Position numbers and translations under genes: made by a program
Origin: Nostoc linckia NIES-25
GTDB taxonomy: Bacteria > Cyanobacteriota > Cyanobacteriia > Cyanobacteriales > Nostocaceae
Length of the DNA: 64,000 nt
Assembly: GCF_002368035.1 (NCBI RefSeq)
Contig: NZ_AP018222.1
Location: forward strand, 1,211,701-1,275,700
Direction of reading: 5' to 3'
In this document: positions 53,869 to 62,402 of the stretch, in pieces
Position numbering within the stretch: the stretch's first letter is position 1
How the letters are laid out: every line of letters begins with the position of its first letter
Notes under the pieces: model-generated
Told to the model about the DNA's origin: nothing
The model's database searches: none
What the model saw: the letters and a program-made list of their open reading frames with translations, nothing else

Positions 53869-54924
53869 TTAAATAGTTACCAAATTATCTTGCGTTTCTT
53901 CTTCTAATTCATAACCATTAGCGAGTTTAGCAATTGCTTGGTCAATCATTTCTAAACCCCGATCTACGGTTTCAATTGCACTTAACTGTCCTCTTAATTC
54001 AGCAGCACCGACAAAACCTTTAGCATACCAAGTCATGTGTTTGCGGGCTTGACGAACGCCGCGATCGCCTTTATATTCCCACAAAGCTTGTAAATGATCT
54101 CTGGCACATTCCAAGCGTTGTATTGGGTTGGGTGGCGGTAATATTTCTCCGGTTTTTAAGAAGCGATCGATTTCTCCCACCAAAAACGGATAACCCAAAG
54201 TTCCACGAGAACACATCACACCATCAGCGCCAGTTTCTTCTAAACATTTCACCGCCGCCTCAATGGAAAAAATATCTCCATTGGCAATTACTGGAATAGA
54301 AAGTATTTCTTTTACACGCGCAATCCATTCCCAACGCGCATTACCATTGTATCCTTGGGCGCGAGTGCGTCCGTGTACTGTAATCATTTTTGCCCCGGCA
54401 TCTTCCATTCGCTTGGCAAAGTCGAGAATCGTAATTTCTTTGTCATTCCAGCCAATACGGGTTTTTACTGTTACAGGTACATCAACAGCTTTCACCACTT
54501 CTCGCACAATTGCTTCTGCAACTTCCGGTTGTCGCAACAGAGAAGAACCGCCTCCATTTTTAGTGATTTTATTTACCGGACAACCCATATTAATATCAAC
54601 AGTATCAGCCCCTTCTGCAACTGCTTTGACTGCTGCTTCTGCAAGGAAATCTGGACGACAATCAAATAGTTGAATGCTTATTGGGCGTTCGTTGGGGTCT
54701 ACCTCCATGATTTTGGGCAATTGTTTCACATAATGCAAACCAGTAGCATTGACCATTTCGGTATACATCATGGAATCGGGTGCATAACGACGCACCAAGC
54801 GGCGAAATACCAAATCTGTTACCCCAGATAAAGGCGACTGGAGAACCCGACTTTTGACCTCGAAGGAGCCAATTTTTAAAGGTTGAGAGAGTCTAGCTTG
54901 GAGAGTCGGAGATAGGGAAATCAT
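53869..54924 (-). CDS. dusB: tRNA-dihydrouridine synthase (DusB type)
   Basis: This 351-residue FMN enzyme reduces uridines in tRNA. It shows the TIM-barrel start LQSPLSGVTDLVFRRLVRRY, the catalytic Cys in INMGCPVNKITKNGGGSSLL (near residue 112), the FMN site VTVHGRTRAQGYNG and VIANGDIFS. Length and motifs fit DusB. The C-terminal helical domain with GVRQARKHMTWYAKG is the tRNA-binding part. The gene stands alone. Start ATG; nothing odd seen. Confidence 0.93.
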   Translation of the reverse strand: MISLSPTLQARLSQPLKIGSFEVKSRVLQSPLSGVTDLVFRRLVRRYAPDSMMYTEMVNATGLHYVKQLPKIMEVDPNERPISIQLFDCRPDFLAEAAVKAVAEGADTVDINMGCPVNKITKNGGGSSLLRQPEVAEAIVREVVKAVDVPVTVKTRIGWNDKEITILDFAKRMEDAGAKMITVHGRTRAQGYNGNARWEWIARVKEILSIPVIANGDIFSIEAAVKCLEETGADGVMCSRGTLGYPFLVGEIDRFLKTGEILPPPNPIQRLECARDHLQALWEYKGDRGVRQARKHMTWYAKGFVGAAELRGQLSAIETVDRGLEMIDQAIAKLANGYELEEETQDNLVTI

Positions 54925-54980
54925 ACAATCAATTAAAAATTCAAAATTGTGTAAGCCAAAGATTTTTAGGGTATTTAAGA

Positions 54981-55238
54981 CTATTTACTGATACTGCTAA
55001 TTACATCCTCTAAACTCAAATCTAACTCTTTTGCTGTTTCTTCAAAACTTAATGCCAAGCTGAACAACAAAGGAATCATTCTCAATTTTTCTTGACGCAC
55101 TCCTTCTTGATAAACTCGTGTTTGTTTTAAATCGCTTAATCCAAACATTCCTTCAATCTCCTCTCGGCTCATAGTTGGAAATTTGTAAACCAAAATTGTC
55201 TCTATTAATTCTAATAACTGCCGTCGCCGTGACCTCAC
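54981..55238 (-). pseudogene. C-terminal remnant of an Rpn/PDDEXK-type transposase-associated protein
   Basis: The 85 residues (LLELIETILVYKFPTMSREE, then IEGMFGLSDLKQTRVYQE) match the C-terminal helical part of Rpn-family or DUF4351-linked proteins found all over cyanobacterial genomes. The nuclease domain that should come first is missing. Directly upstream is a C/G-rich dispersed repeat (55232-55340), which probably broke the gene. The residues MRSRRR at the start come from that repeat. Confidence 0.65.
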
Positions 55239-55340
55239 CCCCAGCCCCTCTCCTTCAAGGAGAGGTGAGTAAAAATCCTAATTTTTCTTTACTCCTCCCT
55301 CTCCTGCTAGGAGAGGGAGGCTGGGTGGGTGAGGTCTGTC
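55232..55340. repeat. C/G-rich inverted repeat element
   Basis: GACCTCACCCCCAGCCCCTC near the left end and its near inverse GAGGCTGGGTGGGTGAGGTC at the right end bound about 109 bases. Two internal hairpins are present (CTCTCCTTCAAGGAGAG and CTCTCCTGCTAGGAGAG). It is MITE-like and abuts the Rpn remnant. Confidence 0.75.
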
Positions 55341-55359
55341 GAACTCACCTTAGCTTAGT

Positions 55360-55389
55360 AAGCCGACGGCGCGATCGCGCCGTCGGCTT
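55360..55389. repeat. Perfect 30-bp palindrome centred on a HIP1 octamer
   Basis: AAGCCGACGGCGCGA is followed by its exact inverse TCGCGCCGTCGGCTT with no loop. The centre is GCGATCGC. It lies 30 bases beyond the desaturase stop and may serve as a two-way terminator or protein-binding site; no T-run is seen. Confidence 0.8.
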
Positions 55390-55418
55390 GACAAATTGAT
55401 GATAATTTCAGTTACAAT

Positions 55419-56288
55419 TTAGCCGCGAGTTGCACTTTGAGGAGGATGGGAAACAACCTTTTTGGCTAAACCTAAAGTCTGCAAAACTTTGATACTCCAC
55501 CAAGTAATATCAATTTCCCACCAAGATAGGCCGGATTTTGCCATGTGGGGATAAGTATGATGGTTGTTGTGCCATCCTTCTCCATAGGTGACAAGGGATA
55601 CCCACCACAGATTACGAGCGCCATCATTGGCATCAAAGGTGCGATAACCCCACAGGTGTGATGCAGAGTTCACAAACCAAGTTGAGTGCCAAAGCAAGAC
55701 GCATCTGACAAACATTCCGTAGATGACAAAAGACCATCCTCCTAAGGCATACAGCAACAACCCGAAGGGAATTTGTAACAGTAAGAAGTAGCGATCTAAC
55801 CAGCGATAGAAAGGTTGTCTTGCTAAATCGGGGGCATACTTTTGATAGGTTTCGCAGTCAAAAAACTCTGGACGCGGGTAGAAAATCCACAGCATATGAC
55901 TCCACCAAAATCCTCGTTGAGCGGAGTATGGGTCTAGGTTGATATCTTCGGTGTGGGCGTGATGCTGGCGGTGTCCGCCCACCCAAAAAATTGGCCCGCC
56001 TTGCAAAGCTAGCGCTCCGATCGTGGCGATCGCATACTCTAACCACTTGGGAACTTGGAAACTCCTATGGCTCAGTAGTCGATGATATCCCAGGCAAATA
56101 CCAATACTCCCGAATAACCAGTGGAGAAACACCAGCAAACCTAATGCCGACCAAGAAAAAAACCAAGGAGCTAGAAGTGCTAAAACATGAAATGTAGTAA
56201 AAAATACTACATTAGTCCAGCTGAGTTGGGGTGGATTTCCTTTCTCAGGGATAATGTCTTTGCCGAGCGCTCCAAAATTTGCGGTCAT
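55419..56288 (-). CDS. desC: Acyl-lipid delta-9 desaturase
   Basis: This protein of about 289 residues has the three His boxes of membrane desaturases in order: HRLLSHRS (near residue 72), HRQHHAHTED (near 110), and HNNHHTYPH (near 244), which bind two irons. Membrane segments flank them (FTTFHVLALLAPWFFSWSAL, LLQIPFGLLLYALGG). It should introduce the first double bond into glycerolipid acyl chains, as in DesC. I start it at the ATG at 56288, behind AGGA; the longer frame runs into the spacer. It is divergent from the TetR-like gene 172 bases away, which is a candidate regulator. Confidence 0.9.
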   Translation of the reverse strand: MTANFGALGKDIIPEKGNPPQLSWTNVVFFTTFHVLALLAPWFFSWSALGLLVFLHWLFGSIGICLGYHRLLSHRSFQVPKWLEYAIATIGALALQGGPIFWVGGHRQHHAHTEDINLDPYSAQRGFWWSHMLWIFYPRPEFFDCETYQKYAPDLARQPFYRWLDRYFLLLQIPFGLLLYALGGWSFVIYGMFVRCVLLWHSTWFVNSASHLWGYRTFDANDGARNLWWVSLVTYGEGWHNNHHTYPHMAKSGLSWWEIDITWWSIKVLQTLGLAKKVVSHPPQSATRG

Positions 56289-56460
56289 AAAAATTCCTGT
56301 TGATAAACGAGCAAGCGATTTGCCTTTTCTCGGATACCATCCCCCAAGGGATTTTCCCAATCTCTACACCAGTTCGTTACAGTAGAGTCAAGCAAGTATC
56401 GCTTACATGTTTATCGTAGCAATACTATGGTTCAGTTGCAAGTGTCACTTGCATTTTTAT

Positions 56461-57690
56461 ATGTCGTCTCAACTGATTTCCACTCGTCAACGCCTGATCC
56501 AAGCTGCACTTGAGTTATTTACTGCTCAAGGAGTCAGTGCTACCACAACCCGCCAAATAGCTGAAAAAGCTGAAGTCAACGAAGTGACTCTATTTCGGAA
56601 TTTTGGTAATAAACATGGGCTGCTTTTGGCTGTGCTGGAAGAGTCAGCAGCCTTTAAAAATCTCGGTGAATCTTTAGTAAGGCGGGCAACTCCTCCGGGT
56701 AATGTCTACCAAGCTCTAAAAGATTATGCAAGTGACAGCTTACATGCTTTAGAACGAGTGCCAGAGTTTGTTCGCTCTGTGGTGGGGGAAGCCGACCAAT
56801 TCCCGGCAGAAAATCGTCGGGCCTTAGGCAGGGGAGTAACAGAGGCAAACCGTTATGTGGCGCAATACTTAGCTACTATCATCCAGCAAGGACACCTGAA
56901 TACGTATCTACCCGCAGAGAAATTAGCCAGTTTGCTCAATGGGATGATTTTGGGATATGCGGTAATTGAATTTACTAGTGAATTTCATGAACTTTGGGAA
57001 GATCGGGATGATTTTCTAGAGAATTTAGTAGAGTTGTTTTTACATGGAGCTATGTCATCCTCAGCAGAATCAGCCACTAATTGTTTACAAGGAAACGCGA
57101 CTGGCACAGAAATAGCTGATTTACCTGCTAATTTGGTTCATGAAATTCTGCAACAAGCCAGAAAATCAGGGATACGAGATTATGCCTTGGCTTACGTGTT
57201 ATTTGGTGCTGGCTTATCCGCCACAGAAATAATAAGCTTAGAGCGATCGCACCAAATCTCGGATACTCAAGGACACTTCCTGCAAATTACAATTCCTGGA
57301 TTTGTGCGGCAAGTACCTGTAAATCAGTGGATTTTAGGCAAACGCTACGGTACTTACACTAATAATCCTCTAATTAAATGGGTAAAAAGTCGTAAAGATA
57401 ATCAAACACCAATATTTCCCAACGAAACAGGCAAACCAATTTCCGAATCAGAACTTCAAGTACGTTGGCAAATATGGAGTCAAGGATTATTAACTCCCCA
57501 AGGACAACCGCCAGTCATCGCCCAAGCGCAACAAACCTGGCGCGTAGAAATGTTAATGCGGGGAATTAGCTTAGAAAACTTGAGTATTTTAACAGGTTGC
57601 GATCGCGTCCAATTACAACCCTATGCCCGCCGAGCCAAAGAAAAAGCCGCCCTAGAGCAAGCGACTCGTTTAGATCATAAACCGGGATAG
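56461..57690 (+). CDS. TetR-family regulator fused to a tyrosine-recombinase-like domain
   Basis: This protein of about 409 residues is unusually long for TetR (about 200). Residues 1-195 are TetR: RLIQAALELFTAQGVSATTT and the helix-turn-helix RQIAEKAEVNEVTLFRNFGN. After a linker, about residues 228-405 look like a tyrosine recombinase fold: SGIRDYALAYVLFGAGLSAT, IISLERS and later LMRGISLENLSILTGCDRV with LQPYARRAKEKA. The catalytic Arg of GLR is Ser here and the HxxR box is absent, while Tyr in QPYARR aligns with the nucleophile region. So it is probably a catalytically dead DNA-binding module. It may regulate the divergent desaturase gene. The ATG at 56461 is used; earlier codons are spurious. 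Confidence 0.78.
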   Translation: MSSQLISTRQRLIQAALELFTAQGVSATTTRQIAEKAEVNEVTLFRNFGNKHGLLLAVLEESAAFKNLGESLVRRATPPGNVYQALKDYASDSLHALERVPEFVRSVVGEADQFPAENRRALGRGVTEANRYVAQYLATIIQQGHLNTYLPAEKLASLLNGMILGYAVIEFTSEFHELWEDRDDFLENLVELFLHGAMSSSAESATNCLQGNATGTEIADLPANLVHEILQQARKSGIRDYALAYVLFGAGLSATEIISLERSHQISDTQGHFLQITIPGFVRQVPVNQWILGKRYGTYTNNPLIKWVKSRKDNQTPIFPNETGKPISESELQVRWQIWSQGLLTPQGQPPVIAQAQQTWRVEMLMRGISLENLSILTGCDRVQLQPYARRAKEKAALEQATRLDHKPG

Positions 57691-57699
57691 GGGAGGGGA

Positions 57700-57830
57700 G
57701 GCAGGGGGTAGGAGGCAGGGGGCAGGGGGCAGGGGGCAGGGAAAAGGTTAAAGGGAAAAGGGAAAAGGAATAAATTTAATCTTTCCCCTTTTCCCTTTAC
57801 CCCTTTCCCTTTTCCCCATACCCAATGCCC
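57700..57830. repeat. GGCAGGGGGCAGGGGGCA tract and purine/pyrimidine palindrome
   Basis: About five GGCAGGG units are followed by GGGAAAAGGTTAAAGGGAAA, a centre AATAAATTTAATC, and its complement. It is nearly identical to 11818-11898. It lies between two converging genes. Confidence 0.8.
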
Positions 57831-57833
57831 CAA

Positions 57834-59780
57834 TCAATTCAACGGTTCCATAATGACTCTTAAGCCTTTACTAGAAAGTGCTTTGAGCATTTCTTTCGCG
57901 TTATATTCACTGTCAAATACTCCTGCTTGCATCACTTTTAGACCTTGCCAGACTGTGACAAAAGCACCAGGAGCGAGCGATCGCACTAAATCTCGATCTT
58001 TATCTGTTATTAATGTGACCACCACCCGATAACGTATACCGTAGTGTGTCCCAGAATCTCCCCTGTAGGAGATATTTGTAGAATTTGTAACTGGTACTTT
58101 TGCCCGATCGGGAGCATCGGGAAGTGGCAAGGGTGGTTCATTGCCCAAAGTAGTAGGCTCTAGTTTTGGTAATGACCCCTGTGTTTGATTAGCAGTGTTG
58201 GAAACTGCTGGCTGTGCTAGAGAACTCGATGAATACTGAGGCGCACTAAATTCAATCGCGTTCGGATCGATCTGCACATAATTAAACTGGGGTGTCTGAG
58301 GCGGCTGTGTTGGTGTGGAAGTTGCAACTTGAGTGTTAGTTGATGTTTGCCTAGCTGGTAAGCTGCTAGGGGTAGGAAATCCGGCGACTTTAGAAGTAGG
58401 TGGTTGTTGATTGAATTTGGGTGGCGAAAGCGAGACACTTGCTGGTTGCAATGGCAGCAGTTGACTGTTTAATTGTCCGGGAACGAGATTATCTGTTGAA
58501 ATACTGTTGGTGGTTTGACTGTTTAGTTGTCCGGGAACGAGATTATCTGCTGAAATACTGTTGCTGGTTTGGGCGTTGGTGGTTTCTGGGACTCCAGGAG
58601 CCGAAAAAGTGATTTCCCTAGATACTGGTGTTTCTTGTGCCACATTGTTGGCTACAGGGGAGGGTTGAGAATTTTCGGTTGCTAGTGCTGTTGTACCGTT
58701 GAGATCTACATTACCAGCGATGCGATCGCTCACCAAGTTATTGCCAGCAGCAGAAATTACCTGCTTGGCTGCGCTGGCATTAATGTCATAGCGGCCATTA
58801 TTTTGAAATTCATTACCCCCAGGTTCGGATGCATTGCCTAAATCTGGCATTGCTTGGGCGATCGCTACTAAACCATCTTCTTTACTACCTTGAATAATAT
58901 TATTCCGTAAAATCGGGCGAGCATTTGCTTGGACTATAATTCCAGATCTATTATTCTGAATTTGATTGCTTATAACCACAGGCGCGGCATTTTGAGCAAT
59001 ATTGATGCCAAAGCCGGTTTCATGAAAAATATTTTCCTTCACTTGGGGGCGGGAGTTACCAGCAATTGTGATACCATTAGCGCCATTGCCATCGAAGTAA
59101 TTTTTGCTAATAGTGGGTGCCGCATTTCCACTGACAGAAATCCCATCTTGCATATTACCCATAAAGGTATTTTCCATAACTACCGGATTGCTAGATTCAA
59201 TCCACAAACCATAACCACGGCGGTTTGAATTTGTCAGCGTTACCCCAGTTAGCACTGCTTGGTCTGCCCCAACAATTGTTACATTTTGACCGCCATAACT
59301 GCGACTTAGGTAATCGCCCCCTCCCTGAATGATGATATCCTTGCCGCGATCGCCCGGATTTCCTTGAATAGAAACACCTGGTTTGAGCATTAAAGGAAAT
59401 ACCTCTCCCGTCTCAGTGCTGTAAGTACCTGTGGAGAGCATGATTACAGTATTAGGATTAGCTAATCGCAGCGCTTGGGTAATGGTTTTGACAGGAGTGG
59501 ATTGGCTGCCATTACCTGTAACGTCGTCTCCAGCATTAGGATTGACAAACAGCACATTCGCCTGAGAACTGTTTTTTTCCGCTATAGGTGCGGAATTTTG
59601 TACCGATGGTATTTGAGCGATCGCACTATCCACGCTTGCTAGTTTGAAACTTAAGGTAAAAATTAGAACATAAAAACTTAAAACTAAAAGCTTTGTTGGT
59701 TCTAGAAAGTTTCGCTTTGCTTGCAAAGCATTTATACTGCGGTACGTGGAAAATAGAAAATAGGGAATCATATTTAACAT
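57834..59780 (-). CDS. Secreted DUF1565 right-handed beta-helix protein with C-terminal SPOR-like domain
   Basis: This 648-residue protein has a signal at about residues 30-56 (LLVLSFYVLIFTLSFKLA, ending AIAQ). A DUF1565 region follows (~75-150: LFVNPNAGDDVTGNGSQSTP). Parallel beta-helix repeats of the type NPVVMENTFMGNMQDGISVS span ~150-330. A Pro/Gln/Ser-rich linker spans ~360-570, then a compact ~70-residue domain (YRVVVTLITDKDRDLVRSLA, ending LRVIMEPLN) resembles SPOR. It is probably cell-wall- or outer-surface-associated. The linker holds an 18-residue unit repeated twice (NSIS(A/T)DNLVPGQLNSQ). AGGAG precedes the start; the fourth-codon Met is an alternative. Confidence 0.82.
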   Translation of the reverse strand: MLNMIPYFLFSTYRSINALQAKRNFLEPTKLLVLSFYVLIFTLSFKLASVDSAIAQIPSVQNSAPIAEKNSSQANVLFVNPNAGDDVTGNGSQSTPVKTITQALRLANPNTVIMLSTGTYSTETGEVFPLMLKPGVSIQGNPGDRGKDIIIQGGGDYLSRSYGGQNVTIVGADQAVLTGVTLTNSNRRGYGLWIESSNPVVMENTFMGNMQDGISVSGNAAPTISKNYFDGNGANGITIAGNSRPQVKENIFHETGFGINIAQNAAPVVISNQIQNNRSGIIVQANARPILRNNIIQGSKEDGLVAIAQAMPDLGNASEPGGNEFQNNGRYDINASAAKQVISAAGNNLVSDRIAGNVDLNGTTALATENSQPSPVANNVAQETPVSREITFSAPGVPETTNAQTSNSISADNLVPGQLNSQTTNSISTDNLVPGQLNSQLLPLQPASVSLSPPKFNQQPPTSKVAGFPTPSSLPARQTSTNTQVATSTPTQPPQTPQFNYVQIDPNAIEFSAPQYSSSSLAQPAVSNTANQTQGSLPKLEPTTLGNEPPLPLPDAPDRAKVPVTNSTNISYRGDSGTHYGIRYRVVVTLITDKDRDLVRSLAPGAFVTVWQGLKVMQAGVFDSEYNAKEMLKALSSKGLRVIMEPLN

Positions 59781-59999
59781 AACTCCTCGAAAGTATCAAT
59801 AAATTCTTATACTCTTAGACACCACTATGCCGATAATATTACCCACATATTGGTCTATTGGCGACTAATAAAATAAGGAATTGACAATTGGCCAAACAAC
59901 GAGAGTTGATTGTTGAATGTTGACTAAATTATTCCCCTTGTCTTGTTGTCCTCTGTTTCATATTAGAAAGTGAAGTGTGTTGTAATTTCGTAATTTTTA
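59781..59999. other. Upstream region of the DUF1565 gene
   Basis: This is an A/T-rich gap with no gene. It presumably holds the minus-strand promoter; no elements were assigned. Confidence 0.4.
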
Positions 60000-60215
60000 T
60001 AGGGCTTACGCAAACTCTACAAAATCTTCTCTACGAGATGCTGCGCGTACCCGAAGCGTTCCGCAGAAAAGGCGTTATTGGCGTCTTGGCGGTAGCCTAC
60101 CCTTCTCCTAACGGAGACGCTGCGCGTAGCTTGCTTCCCGCAGGGTACGGGAACACCAAGCCACAAAGCGTCTACGATAAATTAAGCGAAGTTGGCTATT
60201 TTTACGTAAGTCCTG
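60000..60215. mobile_element. 216-bp MITE, CAGGACTTACG family
   Basis: The left end TAGGGCTTACGCAAA and right end inverse CAGGACTTACGTAAA match. The same five bases TTTTA lie just outside both ends (59995-59999 and 60216-60220), as expected for a target duplication. The interior holds GC-rich hairpins such as GGAGACGCTGCGCGTAGC. A frame of about 82 codons crosses it but looks artefactual. Confidence 0.8.
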
Positions 60216-60854
60216 TTTTATAAAGCGTATTTTTTCAGGTAAATGAAGTACACCGCTAGGGAACATGTTCCCTACGAATATCTGTACGTCACTCCTTTGC
60301 AATCTGCTGTAAGTCTATTAAGCTTGTCTATTAAAGTCTTATGAATTCAGCAATTCTATATTCTAAATTACGCATTATGTGGATTAGACACTAAAACCCT
60401 TGATTTATCGTTGTAGAGACGTTGCAGTGCAACGTCTCTACAGGGCGCACAATCCTTGATATTTTGTTGATTTGCATAATTCACATCACACGTAAATTAT
60501 GGATTTTTATTGAATTTTGACATGAAATTAGCAACCGCCCAAAATCTTCGATCGCTCTTGTGCAATCAATCTATAATTGTGGGCAATTCAAGTACTAAAA
60601 AAAAATCCCCCGATCGCTCAGGGGCTAATAAGTCAGAAGATAATATCAAACCTAATTGTTGCAATCCTAACGCTTACGTCATTTGCACAAACCTTCCAAA
60701 AGTTTGAATTCCCTTTAAAGAAAGATTGTGATAAATAATACATAAATAGCACCTCAATGATTCTTAATACTTTTCATTTTCCTTTTGTGGCCTTCATTAG
60801 CAGTAGGATTGACTAATAATAACCAGAGATTATGTTTGAAATTTTTATTAGTAA
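60216..60854. other. Spacer with a GTAGAGACG palindrome
   Basis: This holds the fourth GTAGAGACG palindrome (60411-60441) and otherwise A/T-rich sequence. A frame at 60510-60707 has no recognisable features. No gene is supported. Confidence 0.5.
60411..60441. repeat. GTAGAGACG palindrome, copy 4
   Basis: TTGTAGAGACGTTGCAGTGC and the inverse arm form a 31-base near-perfect palindrome of the same family as the copies at 29904, 30792 and 37997. Confidence 0.85.
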
Positions 60855-60948
60855 CAGGACTTACGCAATATGTCACTGAAAACCTTATTCAAGCGTAGCG
60901 GTAATTGATGAATTACCGCTACTTTCGTTATCTTTTGCGTAAGTCCTG
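60855..60948. mobile_element. 94-bp MITE, CAGGACTTACGC family, intact
   Basis: The ends are CAGGACTTACGC and GCGTAAGTCCTG, exact inverses. The centre is a hairpin (AGCGGTAATTGATGAATTACCGCT). AGTAA lies directly outside both ends (60850-60854 and 60949-60953). It is the complete form of the broken copy at 40599-40732. Confidence 0.88.
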
Positions 60949-60953
60949 AGTAA

Positions 60954-61337
60954 AAAAAATGAAATACGTTTGCTTTGAGCGAGGCACCTACCAGAAAATA
61001 AGTAATGTGATATGAGTAGTTGGATATTTTGATTTGGAAGTTCCTGGGCTATTGCTTCTGGTGAGTGCGGATTTGTTATTGTATCCGCTTTTCCCTGTTC
61101 TTTGTAAGCCTGTAGTCTCCCGGAAAATACTTGACTAACCTTAGTGCTAAACTGTAGCCTCAAACTACCCCGATCGCTGCCTATAGGAACATGGGATAAT
61201 TTAAAATAACCCTTATTTCTAGGTCTTTTTGCGTATATTTAGTCAAAATTGAGTCAAAAAAGTAAATTAATTAACTTATGATTACTAGGACATATGATAA
61301 TTCACATTTCGATGAAAGTACTAACGGGGTTGTGGTA
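60954..61337. other. Upstream region of thiE
   Basis: A minus-strand frame of 92 codons (60885-61163) enters the MITE at its 3' end and is not supported. No TPP riboswitch (THI box with CUGAGA and ACCUGA-type motifs) could be recognised upstream of thiE. Confidence 0.4.
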
Positions 61338-62402
61338 ATGGTCGAGCCATACAGCCAAAAACAACAAATACAGCAAGTTGTTTACCGGATTTTAGACGCT
61401 AATTTAGACCGCGCTCGTGAAGGCTTGCGAATTATTGAGGAATGGTGTCGCTTTGGATTGAATAATGCTCAGTTGGCTCTTGAATGTAAGCGCTTGCGCC
61501 AAGAAGTAGCCAAATGGCATACCCCCGAATTGCGGGCGGCGCGAGATACACCAGGCGATCCTGGGACTGAGTTAACCCATCCTCAGGAGGAAGAACGAGC
61601 TAGTATAAAATCGGTGTTGCAGGCTAACTTTTGTCGGATAGAAGAAGCGTTGCGAGTGCTGGAAGAATATGGCAAACTTTACCACCAAAGTATGGCTAAA
61701 GCTTGTAAGCAAATGCGTTATCAAGTTTACACCCTAGAAAGTAATTTAATGGGTTATCAGCGCCATCAATTGTTATGGCGATCGCGTTTGTATCTTGTTA
61801 CTTCCCCTAGTGAAAATTTATTCAGCGCTGTGGAAGCTGCACTCAAAGGTGGATTAACCCTCGTACAGTACCGTGAGAAAAGCGCTGATGATTCTTTGCG
61901 TCTAGAACAAGCCAGGAAATTGCGGCAGTTATGCCACATTTACGGCGCTTTATTTATCGTTAACGATCGCGTAGATTTAGCTTTAGCCGTCGATGCTGAT
62001 GGAGTGCATCTAGGACAAAAAGATATGTCTATCAGCGTTGCTCGGCAACTACTCGGTTCCCAGCGCATCATAGGTCTGTCTACCACAAATCCGGAAGAAA
62101 TGCAACGTGCAATTGCTGAAGGTGTAGATTACATTGGCGTGGGGCCAGTTTATGAAACTCCCACGAAAGTGGGTAAGGCAGCAACAGGCTTAGAATATGT
62201 CAGCCATGCAGCGAAAAATTGTTCAATTCCCTGGTTTGCTATTGGGGGAATAGATGCAAATAATATTAATGATGTCATCGATGCAGGAGCCGAACGCGTC
62301 GCAGTAGTGCGATCGCTCATGCAAGCTGAACAGCCTACCCTAGTAACCCAATATTTGCTTTCCCAACTCAATCGTATTAAACCAGAAGTAATTAGTAATT
62401 AG
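61338..62402 (+). CDS. thiE: Thiamine-phosphate synthase
   Basis: This protein of about 354 residues joins HMP-PP and thiazole phosphate into thiamine phosphate. The C-terminal ~210 residues are the ThiE TIM barrel: LYLVTSPSENLFSAVEAALK, VQYREK, FIVNDRVDLALAVDADGVHL then GQKD, and GVDYIGVGPVYETPTKVGKA. The N-terminal ~140 residues (RILDANLDRAREGLRIIEEW) form a helical extension usual in cyanobacterial ThiE. An ATG at 61278 would add 20 poorly conserved residues. Two genes later thiS follows on the same strand, after a repeat. Confidence 0.92.
   Translation: MVEPYSQKQQIQQVVYRILDANLDRAREGLRIIEEWCRFGLNNAQLALECKRLRQEVAKWHTPELRAARDTPGDPGTELTHPQEEERASIKSVLQANFCRIEEALRVLEEYGKLYHQSMAKACKQMRYQVYTLESNLMGYQRHQLLWRSRLYLVTSPSENLFSAVEAALKGGLTLVQYREKSADDSLRLEQARKLRQLCHIYGALFIVNDRVDLALAVDADGVHLGQKDMSISVARQLLGSQRIIGLSTTNPEEMQRAIAEGVDYIGVGPVYETPTKVGKAATGLEYVSHAAKNCSIPWFAIGGIDANNINDVIDAGAERVAVVRSLMQAEQPTLVTQYLLSQLNRIKPEVISN

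Noticed and set aside
59975..60223. Plus-strand ORF of 82 codons
   Set aside because: It lies almost entirely inside the MITE at 60000-60215.
60510..60707. Plus-strand ORF of 65 codons with several Cys
   Set aside because: The Cys-containing tail (NCCNPNAYVICTN) was considered as a possible small peptide, but no ribosome site, partner gene or conservation can be shown.
60885..61163. Minus-strand ORF of 92 codons before thiE
   Set aside because: Its end runs into a MITE, no ribosome site or family features are seen, and composition is that of the spacer.
61200..61337. TPP riboswitch upstream of thiE
   Set aside because: The THI-box core motifs could not be found in the leader.
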